Positions 8,309 to 16,947 of a DNA stretch of 64,000 nucleotides are shown here, piece after piece. The notes under the pieces were generated by a model. It did no database searches. It was not told the DNA's origin and saw only the letters and a program-made list of their open reading frames with translations. The stretch's first letter is position 1. The number at the start of each line of letters is the position of its first letter. The translations under genes and the position numbers were made by a program. This DNA is from Clostridium acetireducens DSM 10703 (GTDB taxonomy: Bacteria > Bacillota > Clostridia > Clostridiales > Clostridiaceae), in the NCBI RefSeq assembly GCF_001758365.1, contig NZ_LZFO01000002.1:1-64000 (forward strand). The letters are read 5' to 3'.

Positions 8309-9592
8309 ATGTGGAACTGTATTAAAAAATTTAGTATTAAAAAGAAAGTGTGCTTTTCACTTATTATTATTTTAGTTTTATTTGTAGTATTTGCATTTAC
8401 TTTTCCAATAGGTAAATATGAAGATTGTAAAGTAAATGGCAATAGCGGAATAGCTAAAGCACCTAAAGCTGTAGATTATAAAAGAGGAAAACTTAAAGAA
8501 CTTCCAAAGTATGATGGAAACTCAGAAAAAGATTGGCAAGTGGATTTAAGAAGTTTTGATTTATCTGAACTTGATATTAAAAATAATTTTAAGGATTTAA
8601 TGTATGCAGATTTTGATAGTAAAACAAAGTGGCCTTCTTCTCTTCCAAAGAAATTTGATAAAAATGCTATTATGGAATATGGAAAAAATCCAGGTTTAAA
8701 TTTAAGAAAACTTCATGAAAAAGGTATTACAGGTAAAGGAGTTAGCATGGCTATTATTGATCAAACTCTATTAACTAATCATAAAGAATATAAAGATAGA
8801 TTAAAATTTTATGAAGAAATTCATAATCAAGAAAGTGGTAGTGCCTCTATGCATGGGGCAGCTGTTAGTTCTATTGCAGTAGGAAAAACTGTAGGCGTTG
8901 CACCAGAAGCAGATTTATACTATATTGCAGAAACTCATGGTAAAGTTACTTTAAGTAGCTTTGTAACAGGATTTCCTTTTGATTTTACTTATTTGGCAAA
9001 ATCTATAGATAGAATTGTAGAAATAAACAAAACTTTACCTAAAGACAAAAAGATAAGGGCTATTTCTATGTCTATAGGATGGAATGAAAAACAAAAGGGA
9101 TTTAAGGAAGTAGATGCAGCAGTAAAAAGAGCTAAAAATGAAGGGATATTAGTAGTCTCTACAAGCTTTGATAGATATTATAAAGTTGGCTTTTGGGGTC
9201 TTGGAAGAGATAGTATGAAAAATCCAGATGATTTTAAAAACTATGAGCCAGGTATGTTCTGGAGTGATACATTTTTTAAACATAACGAAAAATTTAATTT
9301 AGAAAAAAATATTATGGTACCTATGGATAGCAGATGTACTGCATCTCCTACAGGAATATCAGATTATGCGTTTTATAGACAAGGTGGATTAAGTTGGTCT
9401 GTTCCTTATATAGCAGCTTTATATACTTTATGTTGCCAAGTAAATCCTGACATAACTCCAGATGAATTTTTAAAAGCCGCAGTAGATACAGGTGATGTAG
9501 TTCAAGTAGAAAAGAATAATAAAAAATATAACTTAGGTAAAATAGTAAACCCAGAAAGACTCATAGAAAAAGTACATACTAATAAGTTATAA
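8309..9592 (+). CDS. Membrane-anchored or secreted S8 (subtilisin-like) protease with an oxyanion Asp
   Basis: The 427-residue protein has one N-terminal hydrophobic segment (residues 14-32) after a basic start, so it is exported or anchored outside the membrane. The subtilase triad is visible: Asp151 (AIIDQTLL), His182 (SMHGAAVSS) and Ser362 (GLSWSVPYIAA). Where subtilisins have the oxyanion Asn in AAAGN, this protein reads STSFD, putting Asp288 in that place. Proprotein convertase 2 shows the same exchange. The substrate is unknown. The start follows AAGGAGG. The operator shared with the blaI-like gene suggests induction by the BlaR1-like sensor. Confidence 0.88.
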   Translation: MWNCIKKFSIKKKVCFSLIIILVLFVVFAFTFPIGKYEDCKVNGNSGIAKAPKAVDYKRGKLKELPKYDGNSEKDWQVDLRSFDLSELDIKNNFKDLMYADFDSKTKWPSSLPKKFDKNAIMEYGKNPGLNLRKLHEKGITGKGVSMAIIDQTLLTNHKEYKDRLKFYEEIHNQESGSASMHGAAVSSIAVGKTVGVAPEADLYYIAETHGKVTLSSFVTGFPFDFTYLAKSIDRIVEINKTLPKDKKIRAISMSIGWNEKQKGFKEVDAAVKRAKNEGILVVSTSFDRYYKVGFWGLGRDSMKNPDDFKNYEPGMFWSDTFFKHNEKFNLEKNIMVPMDSRCTASPTGISDYAFYRQGGLSWSVPYIAALYTLCCQVNPDITPDEFLKAAVDTGDVVQVEKNNKKYNLGKIVNPERLIEKVHTNKL

Positions 9593-9596
9593 TATA

Positions 9597-9897
9597 GCAT
9601 TATTGCGACGTTAAAGGTAGGATATTAGAGGAGCAAAATTAATAAAAAATATAGGCACATATAGAGATTTCAGCCTTAAGAAATTTGTAGCTTAAAAGCT
9701 AAAGCCTAGAAAAAAATTTTTGCTAAACTTTTAAAACTCACATTCGTTCAAACAGTTAAAAGTTCTTCACGCAAAAGTTTTTTTCTAGACTAAGCTTTTA
9801 TAGCAACAAATTTAATACAGTCTAATCTCTCTATATGTGCCTATATTTTTTATTAATTTTATTCCTCTAATATCTCAACTTAAATTGTAATAATTTA
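9597..9897. repeat. Palindromic element B, copy B1
   Basis: The palindrome spans 9621-9874 and starts soon after the subtilase stop codon. Its outer arms (GATATTAGAGGAG... and its mirror) enclose an asymmetric core with AAATTTGTAGC on one side and GCAACAAATTTAA on the other. Outside the arms are two different conserved ends, TTGCGACGTTAAAGGTAG on the left and TCAACTTAAATTGTAATAAT on the right, seen again at B2 and B3. The core is inverted relative to B2 and B3. It probably also acts as a terminator. Confidence 0.85.
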
Positions 9898-9908
9898 TTT
9901 TAACGACT

Positions 9909-9963
9909 TATAAAAAATTTTCATAAGAAAATTCATGCGATAGCATTTGGGGTTATTGATTTT
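9909..9963. repeat. Repeat C, copy C1
   Basis: This 55-bp sequence is repeated in inverted orientation at 11164-11218 with one mismatch, and again, shortened, near 40574-40612. It contains a small AATTTTC/GAAAATT hairpin and an ATGC-GATA-GCAT hairpin. It lies 34 bases from palindrome B1. Confidence 0.82.
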
Positions 9964-10185
9964 CTAAGATTAATAACAGTACTTTATATTTTAAAATTAT
10001 TTACGACGATAGTCATTTAGTTGTAAACTGTTATTATTTAAATTATAATTAGTGCATACATAAACTATAATTTAATGTGTAGGTTATTGAATAATCTTTC
10101 AGACAAGACAGAACATAACACAAAAAGTCGGGAACAACTGCTTGAAAAGAGATAAGATATATGTACAGACAGAGGGGTGATGATT

Positions 10186-11043
10186 ATGGGATGGATTGAA
10201 GGAATCGGTGAGGCTATCAACTATATTGAGGAGAATATCACTGAAGAAATCTCAATAGAAAATATTGCAAAAAAAGTATTTATGTCTCCGTTTTATTTCC
10301 AAAAAGGCTTTGCAATGCTTTGCGGTTTTACGATGGGAGAGTATATTAGACAACGCAGGCTTACCATTGCCGGTAGTGAGCTTGTTTCTACTGATAAAAA
10401 AATCATTGATATTGCACTGAAATATGGTTACGTCTCACCGGATAGTTTTACAAAAGCTTTTACTCGATTTCATGGTGTCACACCTACTGCTGTTCGAAAA
10501 GATGGAGCAATGATTAAATTATTTGCTCCGCTGAAAATTAAATTTTCATTGGAAGGTGGTTATATTATGGATTACAAAATTGTTGAAAAAGATTCGTTTA
10601 CTGTCATGGGCATATCAAAGATGTTTAAATATGATAGTGCAACTACAGAAATTCCACAGTTTTGGAGAGAGCATTATCAAACAGGAAAAGGGAAATTTGT
10701 ATGCGGAATGTACGGAGTATGCATAGATGAGAGTATGGGTTCAGATGAGTTTGAATATTTGATTGCAGACAATTATAATCCGTCTATAGAAATACCTAAT
10801 GGTTTTATTACAAAGGTTATTCCTAAACACACGTGGGCTGTTTTTACTTGCAAGGGTGCAATGCCTAAATCTTTACAAGATGTGAATAGAAAAATTTTCT
10901 CAGAATGGTTGCCTAATTGCAAGGAGTATGAAATTGCAGCAGGTTATAATATTGAAATGTACACTAATATAGCTGATTATCCGCAAGGTAATCAAGATGA
11001 AAATTACTACAGCGAAATTTGGATTCCTGTTAATAAAAAATAA
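10186..11043 (+). CDS. AraC-family regulator with a GyrI-like effector domain
   Basis: The protein has 285 residues from ATG 10186, which sits eight bases after GAGGGG; ATG 10180 and GTG 10177 are too close to that site. The N-terminal 100 residues form an AraC double helix-turn-helix (ISIENIAKKVFMSPFYFQKGF, then DIALKYGYVSPDSFTKAF). Residues from about 125 match the GyrI-like/Rob effector-binding fold (YKIVEKDSFTVMGI, and FEYLIADNY further on), which typically binds small lipophilic or drug-like molecules. No transporter gene is adjacent, so the target is unknown. The base composition differs from its neighbours and inverted repeats flank it, both suggesting acquisition. Confidence 0.9.
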   Translation: MGWIEGIGEAINYIEENITEEISIENIAKKVFMSPFYFQKGFAMLCGFTMGEYIRQRRLTIAGSELVSTDKKIIDIALKYGYVSPDSFTKAFTRFHGVTPTAVRKDGAMIKLFAPLKIKFSLEGGYIMDYKIVEKDSFTVMGISKMFKYDSATTEIPQFWREHYQTGKGKFVCGMYGVCIDESMGSDEFEYLIADNYNPSIEIPNGFITKVIPKHTWAVFTCKGAMPKSLQDVNRKIFSEWLPNCKEYEIAAGYNIEMYTNIADYPQGNQDENYYSEIWIPVNKK

Positions 11044-11163
11044 CTACGTAAAGAGCTTAATTCGGAGTTCATCAAATCCCAATTTATAAAGTTCAAATAA
11101 CATAATTTTAGCTTTAGTTATGTCGTATTTTCTTAAATATAAATTGCTACTATTAAATTTTAA

Positions 11164-11218
11164 AAAATCAATAACCCCAAATGCTATCGCATGAATTTTC
11201 TTACGAAAATTTTTTATA
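11164..11218. repeat. Repeat C, copy C2
   Basis: This is the inverted partner of C1, matching 54 of 55 positions, on the far side of the AraC-type gene. It sits 33 bases from palindrome B2, mirroring the C1-to-B1 spacing. Confidence 0.82.
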
Positions 11219-11231
11219 CACCCTTAAATAG

Positions 11232-11535
11232 ATTATTGTAATTTAAATTGAGATATTATTAGCTGAAAATGGATTGGAAATTCTGAGGCTATATAGCTAG
11301 AGTTCACCTGTATTAAATTTGTTGCTATAAAAGCTTAGCATAGAAAAAAACTTTTGCGTGAAGAACTTTTAACTGTTTGAACGAAGGTGAGTTTTAAAAG
11401 TTTAGCAAAAGTTTTTTTCTATGCTTTAGCTTTTAAGCTACAAATTTCTTAAGGTGAACTCTAGCTATATAGCCTCAGAATTTCCAATTCATTTTCAGCT
11501 AATAATATCCTACCTCTAACATCGCAATAATTCTA
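11232..11535. repeat. Palindromic element B, copy B2 (different arms)
   Basis: The palindrome spans 11252-11509. The core is the reverse complement of the B1 core, and the outermost ends (TAATTTAAATTGAGATATTA and ATATCCTACCTCTAACATCG) match B3. The arms between them are a different sequence, with TTAGCTGAAAATGGATTGG and GGCTATATAGCTAGAG, yet they mirror each other within this copy. It lies between the convergent AraC-type and YdbT-like genes. Confidence 0.85.
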
Positions 11536-11590
11536 AATTATGTACTTAAAGAGGGGAAAATATTTTAAATGTAGAAATCAAAGAACTTTT

Positions 11591-13045
11591 TTACAAGGTT
11601 AAGTTTTGTTGTAATTTTTCATATACATTTTCATCCATATGTTTTACATGAATAATATCTCCAAGTGTATTAGAATATAAATCTATCTTGTAATCACAAA
11701 CTTTACCCATCTTTTGAAATATTCCTTGTTTTTTAGTTATTGATTGAAGAGTATCTTGTCTTATTATTGTTGTTGTTTTTAAAAAAGCTCCCGTACTTGC
11801 TATTAAAGAATCTTTTGAAACTCCTAAGGAAGTATTCTTATAGTTTAAATATCCTAAAATTAAAGAAGAACATAATATTAGTATAATAATTGATAATTTG
11901 ATATTGCTTGGTATAAATTTTATAAATACATAGGCAGGTATTAATATAATAAGCCATATTATAAGTTTTTTTAGTATAAACCTTCTTAAACTACTTTTAG
12001 GAGGTTTATTTAATTCACCTTCAAAAGTTAAATTAGGTAACAGCTTTTTTATGAATTCATTTTTAAAATTATCTTCTGCTATGGGATATAGCAATGCATT
12101 TTCATTTTCTTCATCACCATATCCTATTGTTATGATTTCTACTGTATAAATATTTAAAATTTGTTGTAGTATACTCTGCTTGTACCTTAACCCATATATC
12201 TTGTCTATATTAAATGAATACTCTTTTTTATTTAAAAGCCCATAGGATATGCTTATTTTTTCTTTATCAGATTTTACTGTAAAATTGTACAAACGTATTG
12301 TTTCAAATATTATTGATAATATTGTTATTAAAATATATAGGAATAGCATAAATCCTATTAAAATTACAATGCTGGTAGCAATTGTTTTAGTTTTGATAAA
12401 ATCTACATTCATATTTTTACTTATAAATTTAGAAAAGGATGTGTTAAAAAATTTTGCTAGGTCATCTAATACATTATTTAATAAAAAGAAACCACCTATT
12501 GCCCAACCAAGTTTATTTTTAGTTAATGTATATTTTAATATTTCTCTATTAGTTATAACTTTTTCAACTATAGGAACAACTATATCTTTTTCTATATATT
12601 CATTACTTTGATTTGTTTTAATTTTTTTAGATGTTAATATTATTTTTCTAAGTTCTTCTACTACTTTATAATTTGATATTATTTTCAATTCGGATTTTTG
12701 GGCTACAGCACTTCCAGTATCTATTTTCATAGTAAATATATTAAATATTCTACCTAATAAAGTTTGTCCAACATCTATTGTATTTATTTTGTTAAAGGGG
12801 ATCTCTTCCTTTGATTTTGAAATAATGCCTTTTTCAGATACTAATAAATCATCGTTAATGTAGAATATAGTTTTTCTCCAGTTTAATATTGATATACCAA
12901 TCATTAAAATTATTATAGCTGCAATATAATAAATACCTTTCTTAGTGGTTAATACTATTATAAATAGAAATAAATTACTTTTAATCATGCTAATTAAGTT
13001 TTGTATTATGTATATCCAGTGGTTTCTATTAATTTGATTTATCAT
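11591..13045 (-). CDS. YdbT-like membrane protein with bacterial PH (DUF304) domains
   Basis: The 484-residue membrane protein has paired hydrophobic helices near residues 12-50, 175-245 and 355-400. Each pair is followed by a bPH2/DUF304 strand-rich segment, recognisable by stretches such as GIISKSKEEIPFNKINTIDV and DTLQSITKKQGIFQ. This three-repeat layout matches B. subtilis YdbT. The start overlaps the end of the 166-residue YdbS-like gene by 17 bases, so the two are translationally coupled and probably form a membrane complex. B. subtilis YdbST is linked to resistance to some bacteriocins; the role here is unproven. Confidence 0.82.
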   Translation of the reverse strand: MINQINRNHWIYIIQNLISMIKSNLFLFIIVLTTKKGIYYIAAIIILMIGISILNWRKTIFYINDDLLVSEKGIISKSKEEIPFNKINTIDVGQTLLGRIFNIFTMKIDTGSAVAQKSELKIISNYKVVEELRKIILTSKKIKTNQSNEYIEKDIVVPIVEKVITNREILKYTLTKNKLGWAIGGFFLLNNVLDDLAKFFNTSFSKFISKNMNVDFIKTKTIATSIVILIGFMLFLYILITILSIIFETIRLYNFTVKSDKEKISISYGLLNKKEYSFNIDKIYGLRYKQSILQQILNIYTVEIITIGYGDEENENALLYPIAEDNFKNEFIKKLLPNLTFEGELNKPPKSSLRRFILKKLIIWLIILIPAYVFIKFIPSNIKLSIIILILCSSLILGYLNYKNTSLGVSKDSLIASTGAFLKTTTIIRQDTLQSITKKQGIFQKMGKVCDYKIDLYSNTLGDIIHVKHMDENVYEKLQQNLTL

Positions 13046-13529
13046 AATCCTCCACCTTTTCCCTTATTTTGTCTTTTAAAAATTCACTTATTTCTTCTGC
13101 TTTTTTCATATCTATATTAGGTATATCATGATTTCCACCGGCAGTGTATATGCTTAAATTTGCTAAATTAAAAATTTTATTTATAGGTCCTTGATGTATT
13201 TTTATATGTTGAACTCTAACTATGGGAATTATAGTTGTAGTTATAGAATAAATTCCTTCTGAAAATTCTATTTTATCTTTAGTTATTCTATATTTCCATT
13301 GAGCATACTCTATAGCTGGGTATATAAATGTGTTTAATAGCAATAATCCAACTATTATAATAAATATTACATTTATGTATCCGCCTAATTTTATAAAGAA
13401 ATCAATTTTTAGTTTATAAGTAAAAAACCATTTACATACTCCTAATATTACCGCTACTATAATCGTTGTTACAGCTCTGGCTAACATCCATGAGGTTTTT
13501 GCTTTTTCATTAAGTTTATTATATTCCAT
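13029..13529 (-). CDS. YdbS-like PH-domain (DUF304) membrane protein
   Basis: The 166-residue protein has two membrane helices (about residues 17-37 and 50-72) and one bPH2 domain (about 80-150), including ITTTIIPIVRVQHIKIHQGP and the block NLSIYTAGG, typical of DUF304. The start is preceded by a GGAAAGGAAG site. It is the first gene of a two-gene unit with the YdbT-like gene. The small partner plus three-repeat partner arrangement is the usual one in Firmicutes. Confidence 0.82.
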   Translation of the reverse strand: MEYNKLNEKAKTSWMLARAVTTIIVAVILGVCKWFFTYKLKIDFFIKLGGYINVIFIIIVGLLLLNTFIYPAIEYAQWKYRITKDKIEFSEGIYSITTTIIPIVRVQHIKIHQGPINKIFNLANLSIYTAGGNHDIPNIDMKKAEEISEFLKDKIREKVEDYDKSN

Positions 13530-13853
13530 AATATCTTCCTTTCCTTATTTATAAGACATCAATTATTTGTTATTATGTTTATATTAAAGTATTCAAATCC
13601 TATAGGAACTTGTCCAAAGGCATAACTAACCTAAAAAACATGGTATCCTATGGAATAAATTATATATTAAGCAATTTAAAACAGCAAATTAAGTTTTCAA
13701 AAAGTTAGCACTAAATAAAAGAAAGTAGACAGGCTATTTTTTATTTTATATAAAGTCTATAATTTTATAAAATAGAAATATTAATGTCAGAAAATATATA
13801 GTACCTTAACTTATAAAACAATAAGTATACATTAAACTAGGAGGGACTAATTA
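13530..13853. other. 324-bp divergent intergenic region
   Basis: This region lies between the start codons of the YdbS-like gene and the DUF1835 gene and must hold both promoters. It is AT-rich with no repeat-family copy. I could not single out a convincing promoter pair. AGGAGG at the right end is the ribosome site of the next gene. Confidence 0.5.
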
Positions 13854-14642
13854 ATGACAAAAGAAATAATTCATATATGTTGTTCTGATAGTGCAGTGGG
13901 AAGTATGAAGCATGCAATTGAGAATGGTTTACTTAAAGGTAAAAAAGTTGTAGGATTTATTGATGACTTATCTAATGGTCCAATAGATCAACTTAATGAA
14001 CTGGGAGTAAGAATTGATTGGTGCAAAAAAATATATATAGAAGACAATGAAATTTCTGAAGAAATTAGGAGCTCTTATAGGCGACTTCAAGAGGAAATAA
14101 TAAGCATTACAGATGAGGATATTTATTTATGGTACAGCAACAGTGCAAAAGAAACTTGTGGTATGTTGTATATTTTATCAATGCTCCAACAGAAAATTCA
14201 GAATGTGTATACCATAAATGTTTCAGAGATTACTTATAATGCTGGAAAAAGGAATGAATTTACACCAATGGTGGTAGGAGAAATTTCACCTGAGCGGTTA
14301 AGTGAATTAATTGAAATAAGGAAATCACTGGACTTCAGCAGGTACTCAAGTTTAATAAATTTTTGGGAGAAACTGAAGATAGAAAATTCAAGTTTACGTG
14401 TTTATGAGGGCAGGCAAGTTAAAAGTGTACAGATAGATTACTTTGATAATAGGATACTTTGTTATATACATGAGAATTTTATGCATAGTGTAAGAATAGT
14501 TGGGGAAGTAATAGGAAGAATGGAAAGTTATGTTTCTGATACTTTTATTTTTTGGAGAGTAATGGAACTAGTAAAAAATAGAAAAGTTACTTATAGAGGG
14601 AAGTTAGGTGTTATAAGAGAAATGGAAATAAAAAAAGCATAA
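13854..14642 (+). CDS. DUF1835/DUF3658 domain protein
   Basis: The protein has 262 residues. The N-terminal part (about residues 5-125, starting IIHICCSDSAVGSMKHAI and containing FIDDLSNGPID) matches the DUF1835 pattern, and the C-terminal part (about 150-260) resembles DUF3658. It is cytoplasmic, with no membrane helix or signal. The biochemical function of this family is not known to me. A strong AGGAGGG precedes the ATG. It is a single-gene unit, with palindrome B3 starting eight bases after the stop codon. Confidence 0.8.
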   Translation: MTKEIIHICCSDSAVGSMKHAIENGLLKGKKVVGFIDDLSNGPIDQLNELGVRIDWCKKIYIEDNEISEEIRSSYRRLQEEIISITDEDIYLWYSNSAKETCGMLYILSMLQQKIQNVYTINVSEITYNAGKRNEFTPMVVGEISPERLSELIEIRKSLDFSRYSSLINFWEKLKIENSSLRVYEGRQVKSVQIDYFDNRILCYIHENFMHSVRIVGEVIGRMESYVSDTFIFWRVMELVKNRKVTYRGKLGVIREMEIKKA

Positions 14643-14649
14643 TAATTAT

Positions 14650-14951
14650 AAACTATTACAATTTAAATTGAGATATTAGAGGAGTAAAATTAATAAAAAA
14701 TATAGGCACATATAGAGAGATTAGACTGTATTAAATTTGTTGCTATAAAAAGCTTAGCCTATAAAAAAACTTTTGCGTGAAGAACTTTTAACTGTTTGAA
14801 GGAATGTGAGTTTTAAAAGTTTAGCAAAAATTTTTTTCTAGGCTTTAGCTTTTAAGCTGCAAATTTCTTAAGGCTAAAATCTCTATATGTGCCTATATTT
14901 TTTATTAATTTTACTCCTCTAATATCCTACCTCTAACATGGCAATAATTCT
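14650..14951. repeat. Palindromic element B, copy B3
   Basis: The palindrome spans 14672-14926. The arms (GATATTAGAGGAGTAAAATT and mirror) are of the B1 type, while core orientation and conserved outer ends are as in B2. One arm position that differs from B1 (AGGAGT) is changed on both sides, so the symmetry is kept within the copy. It follows the DUF1835 stop codon by eight bases. Confidence 0.85.
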
Positions 14952-14996
14952 GTGTTAGGATTTTTGTACCAAATACGTTTAATGTAATGAAGTTTT

Positions 14997-15140
14997 TTAT
15001 TTTTCGCCTAAGTACATTCCAATCCATATACCTCTTATAAAGCTACAAGTAATCATTCCTGCAATAAAAATTTTTTCTCTTTTATTTAAGCAGTTAAAAT
15101 AATGACGTTTAACTATTTTACCTTTTTTAAATTTATTCAT
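14997..15140 (-). CDS. Possible 47-residue small protein
   Basis: A short frame begins at ATG 15140 with AAAGGTGA upstream at good spacing and ends at TAA 14997. The product has a basic N-terminus (MNKFKKGKIVKRHYF) followed by a hydrophobic stretch (KIFIAGMITCSFIRGIWIGM), so it could be a small membrane protein. I do not recognise it. The good ribosome site and clean stop are the only support, and the gene could be spurious. Confidence 0.45.
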   Translation of the reverse strand: MNKFKKGKIVKRHYFNCLNKREKIFIAGMITCSFIRGIWIGMYLGEK

Positions 15141-15472
15141 AAATTTCACCTTTCTTTTATACTATATAATTTAAATTTTATGATTATTTATTTTTATTAT
15201 GCTATTAAATCAATAAAATTATTAAATATTTTTTATCATATATAGTAATAAAATATCAAAAACCTGTGAAAATTATTTCTAAAAATAACATTAAACTATC
15301 ATATATTTATATAGAAAAAGTCGCTTTAAATAATGTATAGTATTTTAAAGATGCAATATTTTAATATTACAAAGTCGAAAGTTGTTATAAAATCTTTTAA
15401 TTAGTTTTAAAAAACTATTTAATTTTGTTTATATGAAAGAAGGATTTTAAAGTTTTTTATAGAATAAATAGC
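15141..15472. other. 332-bp intergenic region upstream of the dcw operon
   Basis: This AT-rich DNA lies between the divergent small ORF and the MraZ operator. A TAGAAT at 15460-15465 could be a -10 box for mraZ, though no good -35 box is spaced to match. No repeat-family copy, hairpin or gene was seen. Confidence 0.4.
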
Positions 15473-15474
15473 TT

Positions 15475-15501
15475 AAGTGGTTGAAAGTGGTGTTAAGTGG
15501 T
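15475..15501 (+). promoter_or_regulatory. MraZ operator: three AAGTGGT repeats at 10-bp spacing
   Basis: AAGTGGT occurs at 15475-15481, 15485-15491 and 15495-15501, exactly one helical turn apart, 28 bases before the mraZ start. MraZ is known to bind directly repeated GTG-containing boxes with this period in front of its own operon, for example AAAGTG-type repeats in Mycoplasma. I infer autoregulation of the dcw operon. Confidence 0.82.
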
Positions 15502-15528
15502 TAATAGTTGTGATATAGGGGTGCAAAT

Positions 15529-15957
15529 ATGTTTATAGGGGAGTATTCTCATGCTGTGGATTCTAAAAAGAGAATGATTATACCAGCTAAATTTAGAGAA
15601 GAATTAGGAGAAAACTTTATATTAACTAAAGGTTTAGATGGATGCCTATATGCATACCCTTTAAATGAGTGGAAGTTACTTGAAGAAAAGTTAAAGAAAT
15701 TACCTTTAACTAGCAGGAATGCTAGAGCTTTTGTAAGGTTCTTTTTTTCAGGTGCTAATGAAATGAATTTAGATAAACAAGGAAGAACATCTATACCACA
15801 AAATTTAATAGAATATGCCCATATAAAAAAGGAAATAGTAAGTATAGGAGTTTCTACTAGAATAGAAGTATGGAGTAAAGAAAAGTGGGAAGAATATAAT
15901 GATTCAGATATAGATTTTAATGAAATAGCAGAAAAAATGAGTGAATTGGGAATTTAA
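15529..15957 (+). CDS. mraZ: Transcriptional regulator MraZ
   Basis: The 142-residue protein has two SpoVT/AbrB-like half domains, each with the family D-x-x-x-R motif (DSKKR near residue 12 and DKQGR near residue 85). MraZ forms a ring-shaped oligomer that binds repeats upstream of the dcw operon and controls division and wall genes. Three matching repeats lie just upstream. The start has AGGGGTG upstream. It is the first gene of an operon running at least to ftsW. Confidence 0.97.
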   Translation: MFIGEYSHAVDSKKRMIIPAKFREELGENFILTKGLDGCLYAYPLNEWKLLEEKLKKLPLTSRNARAFVRFFFSGANEMNLDKQGRTSIPQNLIEYAHIKKEIVSIGVSTRIEVWSKEKWEEYNDSDIDFNEIAEKMSELGI

Positions 15958-15975
15958 AAGAATGGAGATGTAATA

Positions 15976-16905
15976 ATGGATTTTAAGCATATATCAGTGC
16001 TATTAAATGAAACAATTGATGGATTGAATATAAAACCTGAGGGAGTATATGTAGATTGTACTTTAGGTGGCGGAGGACATTCTAGAGAAATATTAAAAAG
16101 ACTTTCTGAAAAAGGAACTTTAATAGGTATAGATCAAGATTCTACTGCTTTAGAAGTCTGTAGAGAAAGATTTAAAGAGTATTCTAATGTAATATATGTA
16201 CACAATAATTTTTATAATATAGATACTATATTAAATAATTTAAATATAGAAAAAGTAGATGGAGTAATTATGGATTTGGGAGTGTCTTCTTATCAGTTGG
16301 ATACAGCAGAGAGAGGCTTTAGCTATATGAAAGATGCACCGTTAGATATGAGAATGGATAGAGATAATGATATTTCTGCTTTCAATGTGATAAATAACTA
16401 TAGTGAAGAAGAACTAACTAATGTAATAAAAAAATATGGTGAGGAAAAGTTTGCTAAAAGAATATCTAGAAAGATAGTTGAAAGAAGAAAAAAAACTTCT
16501 ATTGATACTACGATTCAATTAGTAGACATAATAAAAGAAGCTATACCTGTTAAATTTCAAAAGAAAGGTCATCCAGCTAAAAAAACTTTTCAAGCTATAA
16601 GAATAGAAGTTAATAGAGAATTAAAAATATTAAACAAAGCTATAGAAGATAGTGTAAATCACTTGAATTCAGAAGGAAGAATATCTATTATAACTTTTCA
16701 TTCTTTAGAAGATAGAATAGTAAAAAATAAATTTAGAGAATTAGAGAACCCTTGTACATGCCCTCCAGATTTTCCAATTTGCGTATGTGGTAAAAAACCT
16801 ATTTTAAAAATAATAAATAAGAAGCCTGTGGAACCTAGTGAATATGAAAAACAGGTTAATTCAAGAAGTAAAAGTGCAAAACTTAGAATTGGGGAAAAAA
16901 TTTAG
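15976..16905 (+). CDS. rsmH: 16S rRNA m4C1402 methyltransferase
   Basis: RsmH (MraW) methylates N4 of C1402 in the decoding centre of 16S rRNA using SAM. The 309-residue length is normal. The SAM-binding loop CTLGGGGHS is near residues 29-37, the conserved [11 protein letters not shown] follows, and the C-terminal [13 protein letters not shown] cluster is typical. It lies 18 bases after mraZ. Its stop codon is inside a 14-bp tandem repeat leading to ftsL. Confidence 0.98.
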   Translation: MDFKHISVLLNETIDGLNIKPEGVYVDCTLGGGGHSREILKRLSEKGTLIGIDQDSTALEVCRERFKEYSNVIYVHNNFYNIDTILNNLNIEKVDGVIMDLGVSSYQLDTAERGFSYMKDAPLDMRMDRDNDISAFNVINNYSEEELTNVIKKYGEEKFAKRISRKIVERRKKTSIDTTIQLVDIIKEAIPVKFQKKGHPAKKTFQAIRIEVNRELKILNKAIEDSVNHLNSEGRISIITFHSLEDRIVKNKFRELENPCTCPPDFPICVCGKKPILKIINKKPVEPSEYEKQVNSRSKSAKLRIGEKI

Positions 16906-16929
16906 GTTCTAAATTTTAGGTTCTAAATT
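16902..16929 (+). repeat. 14-bp tandem duplication at the rsmH end
   Basis: TTAGGTTCTAAATT occurs twice in a row (16902-16915 and 16916-16929). The first unit contains the rsmH stop codon. This is a small slippage duplication that lengthens the gap before ftsL. Confidence 0.85.
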
Positions 16930-16947
16930 TAATGAGGGGTGAATAAA

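Larger units (their letters stand above)
9597..11535. mobile_element. Transposon-like unit: inverted B-C repeats around an AraC-type gene
   Basis: Left end B1 plus C1 (9597-9963) and right end C2 plus B2 (11164-11535) are inverted copies of one roughly 365-bp block. The stretches joining B to C are also recognisably alike (9875-9908 against 11219-11251). The enclosed 1.2 kb holds one gene whose codon use (CTG, CCG, CGC, GCC) is richer in G and C than its surroundings. There is no transposase or integrase, so if mobile the unit would depend on an enzyme from elsewhere. That it is a mobile unit is an inference from symmetry and composition. Confidence 0.6.

Noticed and set aside
12249-12611. 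A plus-strand frame inside the YdbT-like gene
   Set aside because: Its hydrophobic product is the complement of membrane-helix codons on the minus strand, with no ribosome site.
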